NCBI GenBank assembly: GCA_016281915.1
Contig: JAEEJO010000058.1
Span: 1 to 46,310, forward strand
Reading direction: 5' to 3'
DNA from: Clostridiales bacterium
GTDB lineage: Bacteria; Bacillota; Clostridia; Oscillospirales; UBA644
DNA: 46,310 nucleotides
Shown here: in pieces, positions 18,016-26,745 of the stretch
Numbering within the stretch: position 1 is the stretch's first letter
Layout: every line of letters starts with the position of its first letter
The notes under the pieces: generated by a model
Database searches by the model: none
Told to the model about the DNA's origin: nothing
What the model saw: only the letters and a program-made list of their open reading frames with translations
Made by a program: the position numbers and the translations under genes

Positions 18016-20877
18016 TCAACACTCGGTCTCTTTCTTTGAATACGGAATCAAAAAGGCTTGTTTCAGTCCGTAGCTTTCGTATTTTGTAAGATAACCGAGA
18101 TAGTTCGTAACGAGAATGTTTTCTTTGACATTTCCTCTGAACATCTGAACGTTGTTCAGGTTCGAGCAGTATTTTACTTCAATAAAATTCTCTCCGTTAC
18201 GAAGATAATCGGAAATATCCGTTTTAGGTACATTCATGTTTACCGGATCGGTTTCATTACCGTTGATGAAAACGCGAATACTCTGCGTGATGCTTCCGAA
18301 ATCGAGTATCGCACCGTTTGCCGTCTCTCCGCGTTTCGTTTTTCCGTTCCAGAAAAACGATGATTTATAAATTCCTGTTCCCGAAACGTTACGGCCGATT
18401 TCTTCAATGTTATCCCATGTTGTAAGGGTGTCAAGCTTTACGTTGATATTTCTCTTATCGGTTTTTACGGAATACTCGTTTGTTTGCACACCGAACAGGA
18501 ATTCGATCCTTGTTTCCGTTTCTTCGGAGGGGAACCACGATTCTACGGTAAGATCCCAGCCTTTGATCTGTTCGGGCGAATAATAATTTACGGAAGGTTC
18601 ACTGTATCCGTCCGCCGCGCAAACGCTCTGATCTTCGCAGGATTCGAGCGCATAAAGCGCAACGTCGCCGTATTGAAGAGTTGAAGAAAAATACGTTTTT
18701 CCGTTTTCATGGCGGTAATTCTTTACCTTTATTTTACCGTTCCACGGGTCTATTTCGTACGGAATATACAGTCCGTTTGCGAAAAGTTCCGCTGTTACGC
18801 TGTCTCCGTGATCGTCATTTCCATCATCGTGAAGAGATCCGTCGCAGTAATTATATGCAAAAGTATAAAGGTTATTATCAACTCTTCTCGTTTGCGTAAG
18901 AAGCTGACGGTTCGGGGATGAAAACGCAACGTAAGGCAAAATTCCAAGTTTGTGAAGCGCATTTATTACGCTGTCTGCGTCGTGAACCGAAACAACGTTT
19001 TCAAGCGTTTTCAGCATCGATATGATATCTTTCAGCTCATTTTCGTTTTCACCGAAATACGGAGATGTTTTTGCGGCGCCGTCAACGATAACAACGGGAA
19101 GTCCTTCTTTTGCAAGAGCATATATTCTTTTTGCTCCGCTTACTGAAAGATCCTTATGCCATAAAACAAGCGCCTTGTATCCCGCATTTTCAATGGTTTT
19201 CGATTCGCTGTCGAAGGATGCACCGTCCAGAAACGACGGGCTGAAATAATCATACGTGTATCCGTTATCCTGAAGCACGGCAGATGGGAAGAACATGGTT
19301 TTGTGCGTGTGCATCCAGTCCATTTTATTGCCGATTACCATATGCTGACCGTATTTCAGATAAACCATGCCGATATCCACGCCGGCTTTTCCTTCACGAA
19401 GAAAAGTCTGTATCCTGCCAAGATGGTCGTTGAAAAGCGTATAATCGGGATAAGACGGTTCACGAGTGCCGAATTTGTAGTAAATATCTTTATAATCTCC
19501 GCCTTCATATCCGGGCCATACCGGTAACGGTCCGAACTTTGATGCCCATATGTGCCATACTATGCGGCTGTATCCCGAGGCATAAAGAGCGTATGCCTCC
19601 TGAAGATGTCTCTGAAACGTGTAACTGTAGTTTGAATTGTCAAGCCCGCCCGTTTCCGCAGACAGATCTTTATTCATTATATGTGCACCGCCGCTCCACA
19701 GACGGTACATATCTACCTGATTTCTCTGATTTCTGTTTTCTGCCTCAGGCCTGTCTACAACAGCTATCGGTTCGGAGATTTCAAGGTTTTTGCCGTATGA
19801 TATCTGAACTCTGAGCGTTATACCGTGAGAGTTGAGCCATTCGCGGAACGGAGCGAGAAATTCGTTCATATACAGTTTTGTCTGAACATCAAAAATATCG
19901 TTGATTATGCGCCTGTTCTTCTCGCTGTCCGTAATGGAATATTTGCCATGCAAATCGGAGTTATCGTCCCAGTTCCATATACTTACTTCAGGCGCATCGG
20001 CTGTAAGGAACATATACGGCAGAATATCGTAGCCTTTTATTGCATAAAAATCACTTTCGAAGTTTTCTGTCCAGTTTGTTATACCAGCGCCGCTCGAATA
20101 TTCAAGAGAATCCATAAACAGCTGAACGTCTCCGCTGCGGATTTTTTCATTCAGCTCTTCATCGTTAAGAACGTTGTTTTCCAGATACTCTTTAAGCGCT
20201 TCTATCCCTCTTCTGTCAAAATAGTTGATGGCATAAGATCTTTCAACGGCAGGGGAGGCAGCCTGCGCCGTTCCCTGCATATAATAATACATTATCGTTA
20301 TGTCGCTGTCGTCGGGCGCGGTCCAGTCAAGACTTCCGTTATCAACAAGTTCGGTGAGAATATCATAATTTTCGCCGTCATATATATTTTCACCGCATTT
20401 TCTCATCGCAAATGCACCGATAAAGACCGCCTTTTCTCTCATGCGCTCGTTTTTCGGAATAGATCCGGTCCTTTTCTCTCCCGCTCTCAGATCTTCCGTA
20501 ACAAGCACAATGCATTGATTCGCTTTTTGCGAATCAGGGTCCAGTCCCGGCACGTTTGAAGTGGACCATCCTGCTCCGGACGTGAGTGAAACAGACATAC
20601 CAAGGTCAAGAGCAGTGTTTAATATAAGCTTAACGTCGTTTTCCCACTGTTTGCTTCCGTAACCGTAAAGCTTTTCGTCAACGTTTCTGTCTGCAAGCTG
20701 ACAAAGCTCAACACCGCCGAAACCGGCTGCGTGCATTGCGTGAATTTCTTCAAGAATAGTTTCGTTCGTGTGCATGCCCGACGCCATCCACCAGCGAACG
20801 TCGGTTCTTGTTCCGATCGCGGGATGCTCAAATTTTTCTTTAAGTTTTTTTTCAAAATACGATCCAGTATGATTCAT
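18016..20877 (-). CDS. GH106-type glycoside hydrolase, probable alpha-L-rhamnosidase
   Basis: The 953-residue protein opens with FEHPAIGTRTDVRWWMASG and EEIHAMHAAGFGGVELCQL, which is typical of the large GH106-like family that removes alpha-L-rhamnose from plant polysaccharides and glycosides. The N-terminal half is the catalytic barrel, with a conserved SLTSGAGWSTS segment. The C-terminal region has beta-sandwich features of a galactose-binding-like domain (ILDFGSITQSIRVFINGNE, DISDYLRNGENFIEVKYCS). There is no signal peptide, so it acts in the cytoplasm. ATG 20877 is chosen over 20946 because GGAGAAATATA lies before it. It stands between two URO-D-like genes on the same strand (55 and 171 bases), making an operon likely. 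The substrate assignment is tentative. Confidence 0.78.
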   Translation of the reverse strand: MNHTGSYFEKKLKEKFEHPAIGTRTDVRWWMASGMHTNETILEEIHAMHAAGFGGVELCQLADRNVDEKLYGYGSKQWENDVKLILNTALDLGMSVSLTSGAGWSTSNVPGLDPDSQKANQCIVLVTEDLRAGEKRTGSIPKNERMREKAVFIGAFAMRKCGENIYDGENYDILTELVDNGSLDWTAPDDSDITIMYYYMQGTAQAASPAVERSYAINYFDRRGIEALKEYLENNVLNDEELNEKIRSGDVQLFMDSLEYSSGAGITNWTENFESDFYAIKGYDILPYMFLTADAPEVSIWNWDDNSDLHGKYSITDSEKNRRIINDIFDVQTKLYMNEFLAPFREWLNSHGITLRVQISYGKNLEISEPIAVVDRPEAENRNQRNQVDMYRLWSGGAHIMNKDLSAETGGLDNSNYSYTFQRHLQEAYALYASGYSRIVWHIWASKFGPLPVWPGYEGGDYKDIYYKFGTREPSYPDYTLFNDHLGRIQTFLREGKAGVDIGMVYLKYGQHMVIGNKMDWMHTHKTMFFPSAVLQDNGYTYDYFSPSFLDGASFDSESKTIENAGYKALVLWHKDLSVSGAKRIYALAKEGLPVVIVDGAAKTSPYFGENENELKDIISMLKTLENVVSVHDADSVINALHKLGILPYVAFSSPNRQLLTQTRRVDNNLYTFAYNYCDGSLHDDGNDDHGDSVTAELFANGLYIPYEIDPWNGKIKVKNYRHENGKTYFSSTLQYGDVALYALESCEDQSVCAADGYSEPSVNYYSPEQIKGWDLTVESWFPSEETETRIEFLFGVQTNEYSVKTDKRNINVKLDTLTTWDNIEEIGRNVSGTGIYKSSFFWNGKTKRGETANGAILDFGSITQSIRVFINGNETDPVNMNVPKTDISDYLRNGENFIEVKYCSNLNNVQMFRGNVKENILVTNYLGYLTKYESYGLKQAFLIPYSKKETEC

Positions 20878-20932
20878 TATATTTCTCCGTTTCGGATAAA
20901 TCCGATTATTTCCTCTTCCCTTTTTAAGTTCG

Positions 20933-21901
20933 TCATTCTCTTGCAAGTTTATATATCAGATCATATGCAAACGCAAGATCTTCTATTGAGCAGTGGTCCT
21001 GAACAAAATGCGTTGTGCAGCAAACCCAGCGCTTGCCGCGCAAAAGACCGAATACACGTCTTATATCGCGCTCAAGCTCCTGCTGGCTTACAAGACCGAG
21101 CTTTGTCTGAATACATATTCCGCCCATAATGGCAAATTTATCGCTGTATTTATCAAGGTAAAGATCATACGACATACCTGCGCTTTCCTGCCACGGATGC
21201 ACAAGGTCAAGCCCGAGAGCTTCTATTCCGTCCGTGACTTTCAGTATGCATCCGTCAGAATGCAGAGAGCACAGACAACCGCGCGAATGAACATAATCGA
21301 CCACTTTTTTCATGTGCGGGTATATGATCTCCCACCAGAGCATCGGGTTGAACATCATGTCGTCCTGCGCACCCCAGTCATCGGAAATATGGACCATATC
21401 TATACCCAGATCGATACAGTGCCCGGCATATTTAACGGTCCATTCAGCCTGCCTTCTGTAAAGCTCGTCAAGCTCTTCAGGATACATTGCAAGATAAAGA
21501 AGCTGATTTTCAATTCCGAAAACGCCGTTGAACTGCTCGAAAAATCCCGGAGTCTGAATATAGCAGAATCGTTCCCGTTCCTTATGAAACGCCATTGCCG
21601 ATTTTATATTGTCATACTGACTTATAATATCAGGATCGGTAAAGAAATCTTCGTTAACAAGAATATCGGGAGTAAGCTCATCGTTTTCAGCGCGCAATCT
21701 GTCAAGAACATCTCCTTTGAAAGATCCCGGTCCTCCGAAAATATGGCTTGCGTCAAATTCATATTTATCTTCAAATGCCGCAACAGAACCATAGGCATCG
21801 TTGAGCTGATTTGTAAGGTTTGCCGATACCCAGCCGTAAATGGGCTGTCTGTCTGTCGGTTTTCCGAGAATCGTGTTGCGAACTCTTTCTGTACTGTTCA
21901 T
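20933..21901 (-). CDS. URO-D superfamily protein 2, with an altered metal-site motif
   Basis: The 322-residue protein begins MNSTERVRNTILGKPTDRQP, the common opening of this superfamily. It has MYPEELDELYRRQAEWTVKY, GIDMVHISDDWGAQDDMMFNP and MWWE-like barrel segments. The metal-site region reads CLCSLHSDGCILKV: it has His-Ser-Asp-Gly where relatives 1 and 3 have His-x-Cys-Gly, so the zinc ligand may be lost or moved to a nearby Cys. It is first in a likely operon with the GH106 gene and URO-D protein 1, preceded by a promoter at 21971-21999 and a GGAGAATAA ribosome site. A catalytic role is uncertain. Confidence 0.75.
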   Translation of the reverse strand: MNSTERVRNTILGKPTDRQPIYGWVSANLTNQLNDAYGSVAAFEDKYEFDASHIFGGPGSFKGDVLDRLRAENDELTPDILVNEDFFTDPDIISQYDNIKSAMAFHKERERFCYIQTPGFFEQFNGVFGIENQLLYLAMYPEELDELYRRQAEWTVKYAGHCIDLGIDMVHISDDWGAQDDMMFNPMLWWEIIYPHMKKVVDYVHSRGCLCSLHSDGCILKVTDGIEALGLDLVHPWQESAGMSYDLYLDKYSDKFAIMGGICIQTKLGLVSQQELERDIRRVFGLLRGKRWVCCTTHFVQDHCSIEDLAFAYDLIYKLARE

Positions 21902-21970
21902 ATTTATTCTCCGTTCTTGTCCGAAATTCGTATGTTCTGTTATTTTGACATTTGTCGGTTGCTTTCTATT

Positions 21971-21999
21971 ACAATATCATATTAAACAGAAAAAGTCAA
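21971..21999 (-). promoter_or_regulatory. Promoter of the URO-D 2 / GH106 / URO-D 1 unit
   Basis: Minus strand TTGACT (21994-21999), 17-base spacer, TATTGT (21971-21976), 70 bases upstream of the start. Confidence 0.65.
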
Positions 22000-22110
22000 T
22001 CTTTTTTTTGAAAAGCTTAACGGCAATGCAGGTTGAGAATAAAAAAATACTGAATAATAATGCTGAAACAGAAGTGGCAGACAGGTAAAGGCATTATCTG
22101 AATCAAACAG

Positions 22111-22145
22111 AAACTGTGCGGAAGAAAAGATCTTTCGCACAGTTT
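22111..22145 (-). terminator. Terminator after lipoprotein 3
   Basis: A perfect 10-bp stem AAACTGTGCG/CGCACAGTTT (22111-22120, 22136-22145) with further pairing in the loop. The T tract is short (CTGTTTGATT on the minus strand). Confidence 0.6.
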
Positions 22146-22161
22146 TAATTCGACGTTTTAA

Positions 22162-23559
22162 TTATTCAAGATAGTCGTTATAAAGCTTATCAAGGCTTGC
22201 CTGCATTTTATCTCCGATGCTTTCAAGCGTTTCCGCTACTGAAGCCGTTCCTCTCGTCATGGCAAGAAGCCTGGGCTGAAGCACGTCTGTAAATGGCGTG
22301 TATGCGGTATAATCAAAAAACGCTTCGTCTCTCAAAATCTGGAAATAATCGAAAGATTCATCGGTAAAAAACGTTGTTCTCTTAAAGTCGTCCTGCCATG
22401 TTTCGGTTGTCTCGCCCGGTAAAGGCTGGAACATATACGGAAGCAGCATCTCCATTACTTCGGGGTCTGTGTTCAGAGTAGCATACATAAATCTTGTCCA
22501 GTATGAATATGCCGATCTCGACTTTGTGCCCGCTCCGCTCGGTCCTTCCGGAAAGTATATCCACTCGTATGCTTCTTCCATTCTGTAGGACAGGTTGTCT
22601 GCTCCCTCGTCCGAAAGACCGAGATGAGTATACTCAACAAAAAACGCGCGCCTGTTTTCGATAAACGGGGTGATGTTCTGTCTGTTTCCGCCGTCGCATA
22701 TAAGGTCCCGTTCTGCAAGACTTACAAGAAAATTCATCGCTTCTGCGGCCTCTTTGCTGTTCAGAGCATAAGAAAGTCTTCCGTCCTCACCCTTCACGGC
22801 AACTCTTGCGTTGTTTGAATAAAGCGCCGCAAATTCAAGATACGGTTCGCTTGTATATGCAAGCGCATACGTCCTTTTTTCGGGGTCGGGATCTGACGTA
22901 TCATGGATAGTCTCGCACATTTTTTCAAGCGTTGCCCACGTCCATTCGCCCTGCTCGTCAAGTTCATGAGGCGACGGCTGACTGTAATTGGAAATGACCC
23001 TCGGATTGAACCACATCGCGGGCATTGTGTCTGCTGCGGGAAAACCCCAGTAGTATGAAATCACGCCGTAATACTCCCCCGCAAAATAACCGCCTTCAAG
23101 TATGTTCGGAGGGCCGTAAATACCTGATTCAAGGTCTATATCCATTTGCGAAAAAGGAATGAAGTATCCGTTCTGAATATATTTACCGTTGACGATCTCA
23201 TTGATTTTAACAGCCATAAGGTCGGCATATTTCATTCCGGCGGCGGAGCGAACAACAAGATCGCCAACGCTGCATTCGTCAAGTACGGTGATTTTAACGT
23301 TAAATTTCTCTTCCGTATCTTTATACCGCTGTATAAGACGGTCTCCTCTTGCGGTATTGCCCGACTGCGGATTTATCGGGTTTTCAGACCCTGCTCTTGC
23401 GGATGCCATGATGAATTCGTATCCGAGAAGGTCGATTTTGCCGTCATCGTCATAATTGTCGAATTCCGGGATCAGCTCTTCCTGGGGATCGGATGCACAT
23501 GCTGCTGCAAAAACCAGGACGAAAAGAAAAATTGCGGCTGTCTTAAACCATTTTAACAT
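22162..23559 (-). CDS. Extracellular solute-binding lipoprotein 3, orphan
   Basis: The 465-residue product begins MLKWFKTAAIFLFVLVF with a lipobox AAAC (Cys21), then PQEELIPEFDNYDDDG, the same post-lipidation EELIP segment as its relatives. The middle block DEQGEWTWATLEKM and a C-terminal QPLPGETTETW segment correspond to WTWDTFEK and FKGYET in the others; this copy is the most diverged. GAGGATAATATC before ATG 23559 sets the start; the upstream extension has no signal peptide. It is downstream of the MATE gene but has its own promoter (23593-23621). There is no permease partner in the window. Confidence 0.82.
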   Translation of the reverse strand: MLKWFKTAAIFLFVLVFAAACASDPQEELIPEFDNYDDDGKIDLLGYEFIMASARAGSENPINPQSGNTARGDRLIQRYKDTEEKFNVKITVLDECSVGDLVVRSAAGMKYADLMAVKINEIVNGKYIQNGYFIPFSQMDIDLESGIYGPPNILEGGYFAGEYYGVISYYWGFPAADTMPAMWFNPRVISNYSQPSPHELDEQGEWTWATLEKMCETIHDTSDPDPEKRTYALAYTSEPYLEFAALYSNNARVAVKGEDGRLSYALNSKEAAEAMNFLVSLAERDLICDGGNRQNITPFIENRRAFFVEYTHLGLSDEGADNLSYRMEEAYEWIYFPEGPSGAGTKSRSAYSYWTRFMYATLNTDPEVMEMLLPYMFQPLPGETTETWQDDFKRTTFFTDESFDYFQILRDEAFFDYTAYTPFTDVLQPRLLAMTRGTASVAETLESIGDKMQASLDKLYNDYLE

Positions 23560-23592
23560 GATATTATCCTCATATATCTGATTTTTTGTCTT

Positions 23593-23621
23593 ATTATGAC
23601 ATATTGCTGCCGATTTGTCAA
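23593..23621 (-). promoter_or_regulatory. Promoter of lipoprotein 3
   Basis: Minus strand TTGACA (23616-23621), 17-base spacer, CATAAT (23593-23598). The spacer contains GGCAGCAA, a variant of the GCTGCAA core. Confidence 0.7.
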
Positions 23622-23650
23622 TACAGCGGTCAAGTCGACCCAAAGCATCC

Positions 23651-25027
23651 TCAGCGGGAATCGTTCGACTGTCTTTCCAGCCGTTTCAGGATCGTATATC
23701 TCATTGTCAGATAACATGCGGTTCCTCCGATCACATTTGAAACAGGCTCTGCAATAAATACACCTTTCACGCCGAACCCGATTAAGGGCAGCAGCAGGGT
23801 AAGAGGAAGAACGATAATGATTTTTCTGAGAAGTGAAAAGAAAATAGCGTGTTTTGCGTCTCCGAGCGACTGAAAAGCCGATTGTCCCGCAAATTGCAGC
23901 GCCATAAAAACAAATCCGAAGAAATATATTCTGAGCAGGCTGATACCGGCGTTTATCAGGGCAGGATCATCCGAAAAAATACCGAACCACAGCCTGGGGA
24001 ACAGATGAACGAGCAGCCATGCCGCAAGCGTGTATACTGCGCCTACGATCGTATTGAACCTGATACCCTGTTTTGTCCGGACATAGTCCTTTGCCCCATA
24101 GTTGTAACTGATAACGGGTTGCGCTCCTCCGACAATTCCGCTGACTGGCAGCATAAAAACTTCTCGGATGGAATTTACAACGGTCATGATTCCCACATAC
24201 ATATCGCCGCCATGCTGCTGAAGCGTAGCGTTGCAGGCGATCTGAACCACGCACGTCGTTCCCTGCATGATGAAATTTGACGTTCCCAGTCTGGATATCT
24301 GACATGCTATACTCCTGTCGATACGAACGTCTTTCCATGAAAAATCAATGATTGCATCTTTACCGAAAAGAAATCGCAAGACCCAGAGCGCAGATAATGC
24401 CTGACTGATCACCGTGGCAAGGGCGGCTCCGGAAACACCCATGTTCAGCAAAAAGATAAAAACCGGATCGAGAACAATGTTGACGGCTGCACCCAGTATT
24501 ACCGATACCATTCCTATCTTAGGAAATCCCTGCGCGTTGATGTAACCGTTCATTCCTGTGGTGATCATTACAAAAACCGTACCGATGAGGTAGATGTTGA
24601 GATATTCCTCTGCATATACGTAAGATTCTTCACTCGCTCCGAATGCAAACAGAACAGGCTTGCGAAAAACATATCCCAGCACCATTAATATCACAGCGCT
24701 TAAAAGCAGAAGCGCCAGAGAGTTTCCCTGGATTTTTCGCCCTTCTTCACTGTTTCCCGCGCCCCTCGCCATCGCAAAAAGAGGAACTCCTCCGTTTCCG
24801 AACAGTGAGGTAAACGCCATGATGAGCGTAATTATCGGAAAGGTAAGCCCGACCCCCGTAAGGGCAAGACTGTCTCCTCCCATATGTCCGATGTATATAC
24901 GGTCAACCACGTTATACAAAAGGTGAACGAACTGTGCAAACGTAAGCGGCAATGCCTGCGCCACGATGCTTCGCCAGACAGGCCCTTTTGAAAAATCTAT
25001 ATTTCGTTTTGAGCCTTGCCTTTGCAT
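23651..25027 (-). CDS. MATE family efflux transporter
   Basis: The 458-residue integral membrane protein has about twelve hydrophobic segments and the typical MATE opening: DFSKGPVWRSIVAQALPLTFAQ followed by YNVVDRIYIGHMGG and SLFGNGGVPLFAMARGAGN. The second half repeats this architecture (SNFIMQGTTCVVQIACN, GAQPVISYNYGAKDYVRTK). Family members export drugs, metabolites or organic cations using sodium or proton gradients. AAAGGAGAGTATTTA precedes the ATG. It lies 171 bases behind URO-D protein 3 on the same strand and may share its transcript. The exported compound is unknown. Confidence 0.9.
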   Translation of the reverse strand: MQRQGSKRNIDFSKGPVWRSIVAQALPLTFAQFVHLLYNVVDRIYIGHMGGDSLALTGVGLTFPIITLIMAFTSLFGNGGVPLFAMARGAGNSEEGRKIQGNSLALLLLSAVILMVLGYVFRKPVLFAFGASEESYVYAEEYLNIYLIGTVFVMITTGMNGYINAQGFPKIGMVSVILGAAVNIVLDPVFIFLLNMGVSGAALATVISQALSALWVLRFLFGKDAIIDFSWKDVRIDRSIACQISRLGTSNFIMQGTTCVVQIACNATLQQHGGDMYVGIMTVVNSIREVFMLPVSGIVGGAQPVISYNYGAKDYVRTKQGIRFNTIVGAVYTLAAWLLVHLFPRLWFGIFSDDPALINAGISLLRIYFFGFVFMALQFAGQSAFQSLGDAKHAIFFSLLRKIIIVLPLTLLLPLIGFGVKGVFIAEPVSNVIGGTACYLTMRYTILKRLERQSNDSR

Positions 25028-25198
25028 TAAATACTCTCCTTTAAGCTGTTGTCGGATTTTTCAGATAAACTTTTTGGATTCAGCCGCGCTGACGCCGCCT
25101 TTATCCGTAAATAATATAATCAGCTTTACAATTGCTTTTATTGATTTTCGCTTTTTTCCCTGATGATCGGTCGTTTTTTACGTTGTGACGTCCGTTTA

Positions 25199-26212
25199 TC
25201 AGATGGCGCTGTTTTTAACGATAACGTCTTCTGCCCATTTTGCCCATTCTCTCTCAACGCCGATATCACCGTATGAGGGATAGTCTTTCGCTATCCATCC
25301 TCCTTTAGCGGCGCGGAAAAGCTCACACATGCGAAGAGTGCGCGATTCTATGAATTCACGGTCACCCGTCGGAAGGACTTTTTGAATATCTACGGGAGTG
25401 TGGAATGAGACCCTTGAGGCGTATTTTTCGGCGAGCATTTCCGCAGGATATACGTCGGGCTGATCAAACTGAAAAACGTCGATCCCGGCGTCTATAAGAT
25501 CGTCGATCAGCCCGGTATCGTTGCCGCACGAGTGCATGAAAACCGCCATACCCGCTTCATGGGCCGTTTCTGCGACCTTTCGATATGCGGGCTTGAAAAG
25601 ATTCCTGAATGTTTCGGGAGATATAAACGTCGTGACCTGTGTTCCCAGGTCATCGCCGAAAAACCATCCGTCTACTCCGCAGCCTGCTATGCTTTTGATT
25701 ACCTCTGCCTCATGCTCCGCGATCATATATACAAATTCAGCTACGGTATCGGGATCGGTAACGGTATCCATCAGGGCGTTTGTCATTAGACGGGCGTCAC
25801 GCAGAACGGAAAAAAGAGAAGAACCCCATGTGAGAACAAATTTGTCGCATGAAAAAAGATTCTTTGCAAGAAGCGTTTCCCTGTGTTTCGGATCGAATTC
25901 TGGAAGGGGAAAATGATAGTCATCCCAGTCCTGTATGGCGCCCCGAATGCACTCTCCCTTTGTTTTGCCGTTGAAACGTCCGTATATATTGCCGTATATA
26001 TCGCGCCGTGTCTCTCCTTTGAAATGCGTAAGCTCTTCAAGCTCGGGATAGTGTCCCCACGCATCATACGGATTTTGCGGGAGGTTGATCTCTCTTCTGG
26101 AGCTTACGCCTGTAAAATCGGAAAGATCGGCAAAATCATAGCCAAATCTGGGAGGCTCGTCATGGGCTATAATGCGCTTGATTATCTCTTTTGAGGTCAT
26201 TGGTTGCATCAT
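25199..26212 (-). CDS. URO-D superfamily protein 3, probable methyltransferase-like
   Basis: The 337-residue protein begins MMQPMTSKEIIKRIIAHDEPPRFGYDF and has DTVTDPDTVAEFVYMIAEHEAEV, GVDGWFFGDDLGTQVTTFISPETF and the metal-site segment VFMHSCGNDTGLIDDLIDAGIDVFQFDQP. His-x-Cys-Gly agrees with the zinc-thiolate site of MtaA/CmuA-like methyltransferases. The HemE-specific N-terminal motif is absent. The ribosome site AAGG lies 6 bases before ATG 26212. Its promoter at 26393-26421 has almost the same spacer as the GH29 promoter, tying it to fucoside breakdown. The substrate is unknown. Confidence 0.78.
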   Translation of the reverse strand: MMQPMTSKEIIKRIIAHDEPPRFGYDFADLSDFTGVSSRREINLPQNPYDAWGHYPELEELTHFKGETRRDIYGNIYGRFNGKTKGECIRGAIQDWDDYHFPLPEFDPKHRETLLAKNLFSCDKFVLTWGSSLFSVLRDARLMTNALMDTVTDPDTVAEFVYMIAEHEAEVIKSIAGCGVDGWFFGDDLGTQVTTFISPETFRNLFKPAYRKVAETAHEAGMAVFMHSCGNDTGLIDDLIDAGIDVFQFDQPDVYPAEMLAEKYASRVSFHTPVDIQKVLPTGDREFIESRTLRMCELFRAAKGGWIAKDYPSYGDIGVEREWAKWAEDVIVKNSAI

Positions 26213-26392
26213 TTTAAACCTTGCCGCGCAGATTCGGCAGTCAACGGGAACAGGATCTGCAAAATTACCGGTTCCGTAAAATCAAAAAAATGAATTCAAA
26301 AAAACAAAGTAATAATTAAAGCGTATGGAAACGTTAAAAGCTTCAATCCTGCTGTTTGAATTCTCGTGTCCCGCAAATTTATTACTGAGAAT

Positions 26393-26421
26393 ATTATACT
26401 GCTTGCAGCTGATTATGTCAA
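26393..26421 (-). promoter_or_regulatory. Consensus promoter of the URO-D 3 gene, twin of the GH29 promoter
   Basis: Minus strand TTGACA (26416-26421), 17-base spacer with AATCAGCTGCAAGCAG, TATAAT (26393-26398). Over 32 bases it differs from 13249-13280 at only a few positions. Confidence 0.85.
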
Positions 26422-26666
26422 GTAGGAATAAACGCACACCGCTTTTTATGCGGTGCTGAAACGGAATTGAATAAAAAAAAGCAAACTCTCATTTCCGGTT
26501 TCCGCCATGATGACGGATAACATTGCAAATTCCGCCGCAGCATGGCAGGACTGGGAGCAGCATAAAGCGGTATTGCGATAAAAAACGTATTTATGACGGG
26601 CGGAGCAATAATGCCGTCAATAATCAGGTGATGCAATCTCCCTGCAGGACAAAATGAAACATAATG

Positions 26667-26695
26667 TTGACATTTTTTTATGTTTATGGTATATT
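26667..26695 (+). promoter_or_regulatory. Promoter of lipoprotein 4
   Basis: TTGACA (26667-26672), 17-base T-rich spacer, TATATT (26690-26695), 51 bases before the start codon. Confidence 0.7.
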
Positions 26696-26745
26696 TATGA
26701 TATATATCTGTATTTGCTGAACAAATTGTCCGAAGGGTGATTATT

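Noticed and set aside
19825..20559. 244-codon plus-strand frame opposite GH106
   Set aside because: It is a shadow frame without a ribosome site or family motif.
20993..21985. 330-codon plus-strand frame opposite URO-D protein 2
   Set aside because: It is fully antisense to a gene with clear family motifs; the translation has no recognisable domain.
16780..26212. Reading the three URO-D-like genes as heme synthesis enzymes (HemE)
   Set aside because: The N-terminal Arg-rich HemE substrate motif is absent and three copies sit beside glycosidases with no other heme gene.
26326..26340. cre-like sequence ATGGAAACGTTAAAA before URO-D 3
   Set aside because: It lacks the final CA and lies downstream of the promoter with no partner evidence.
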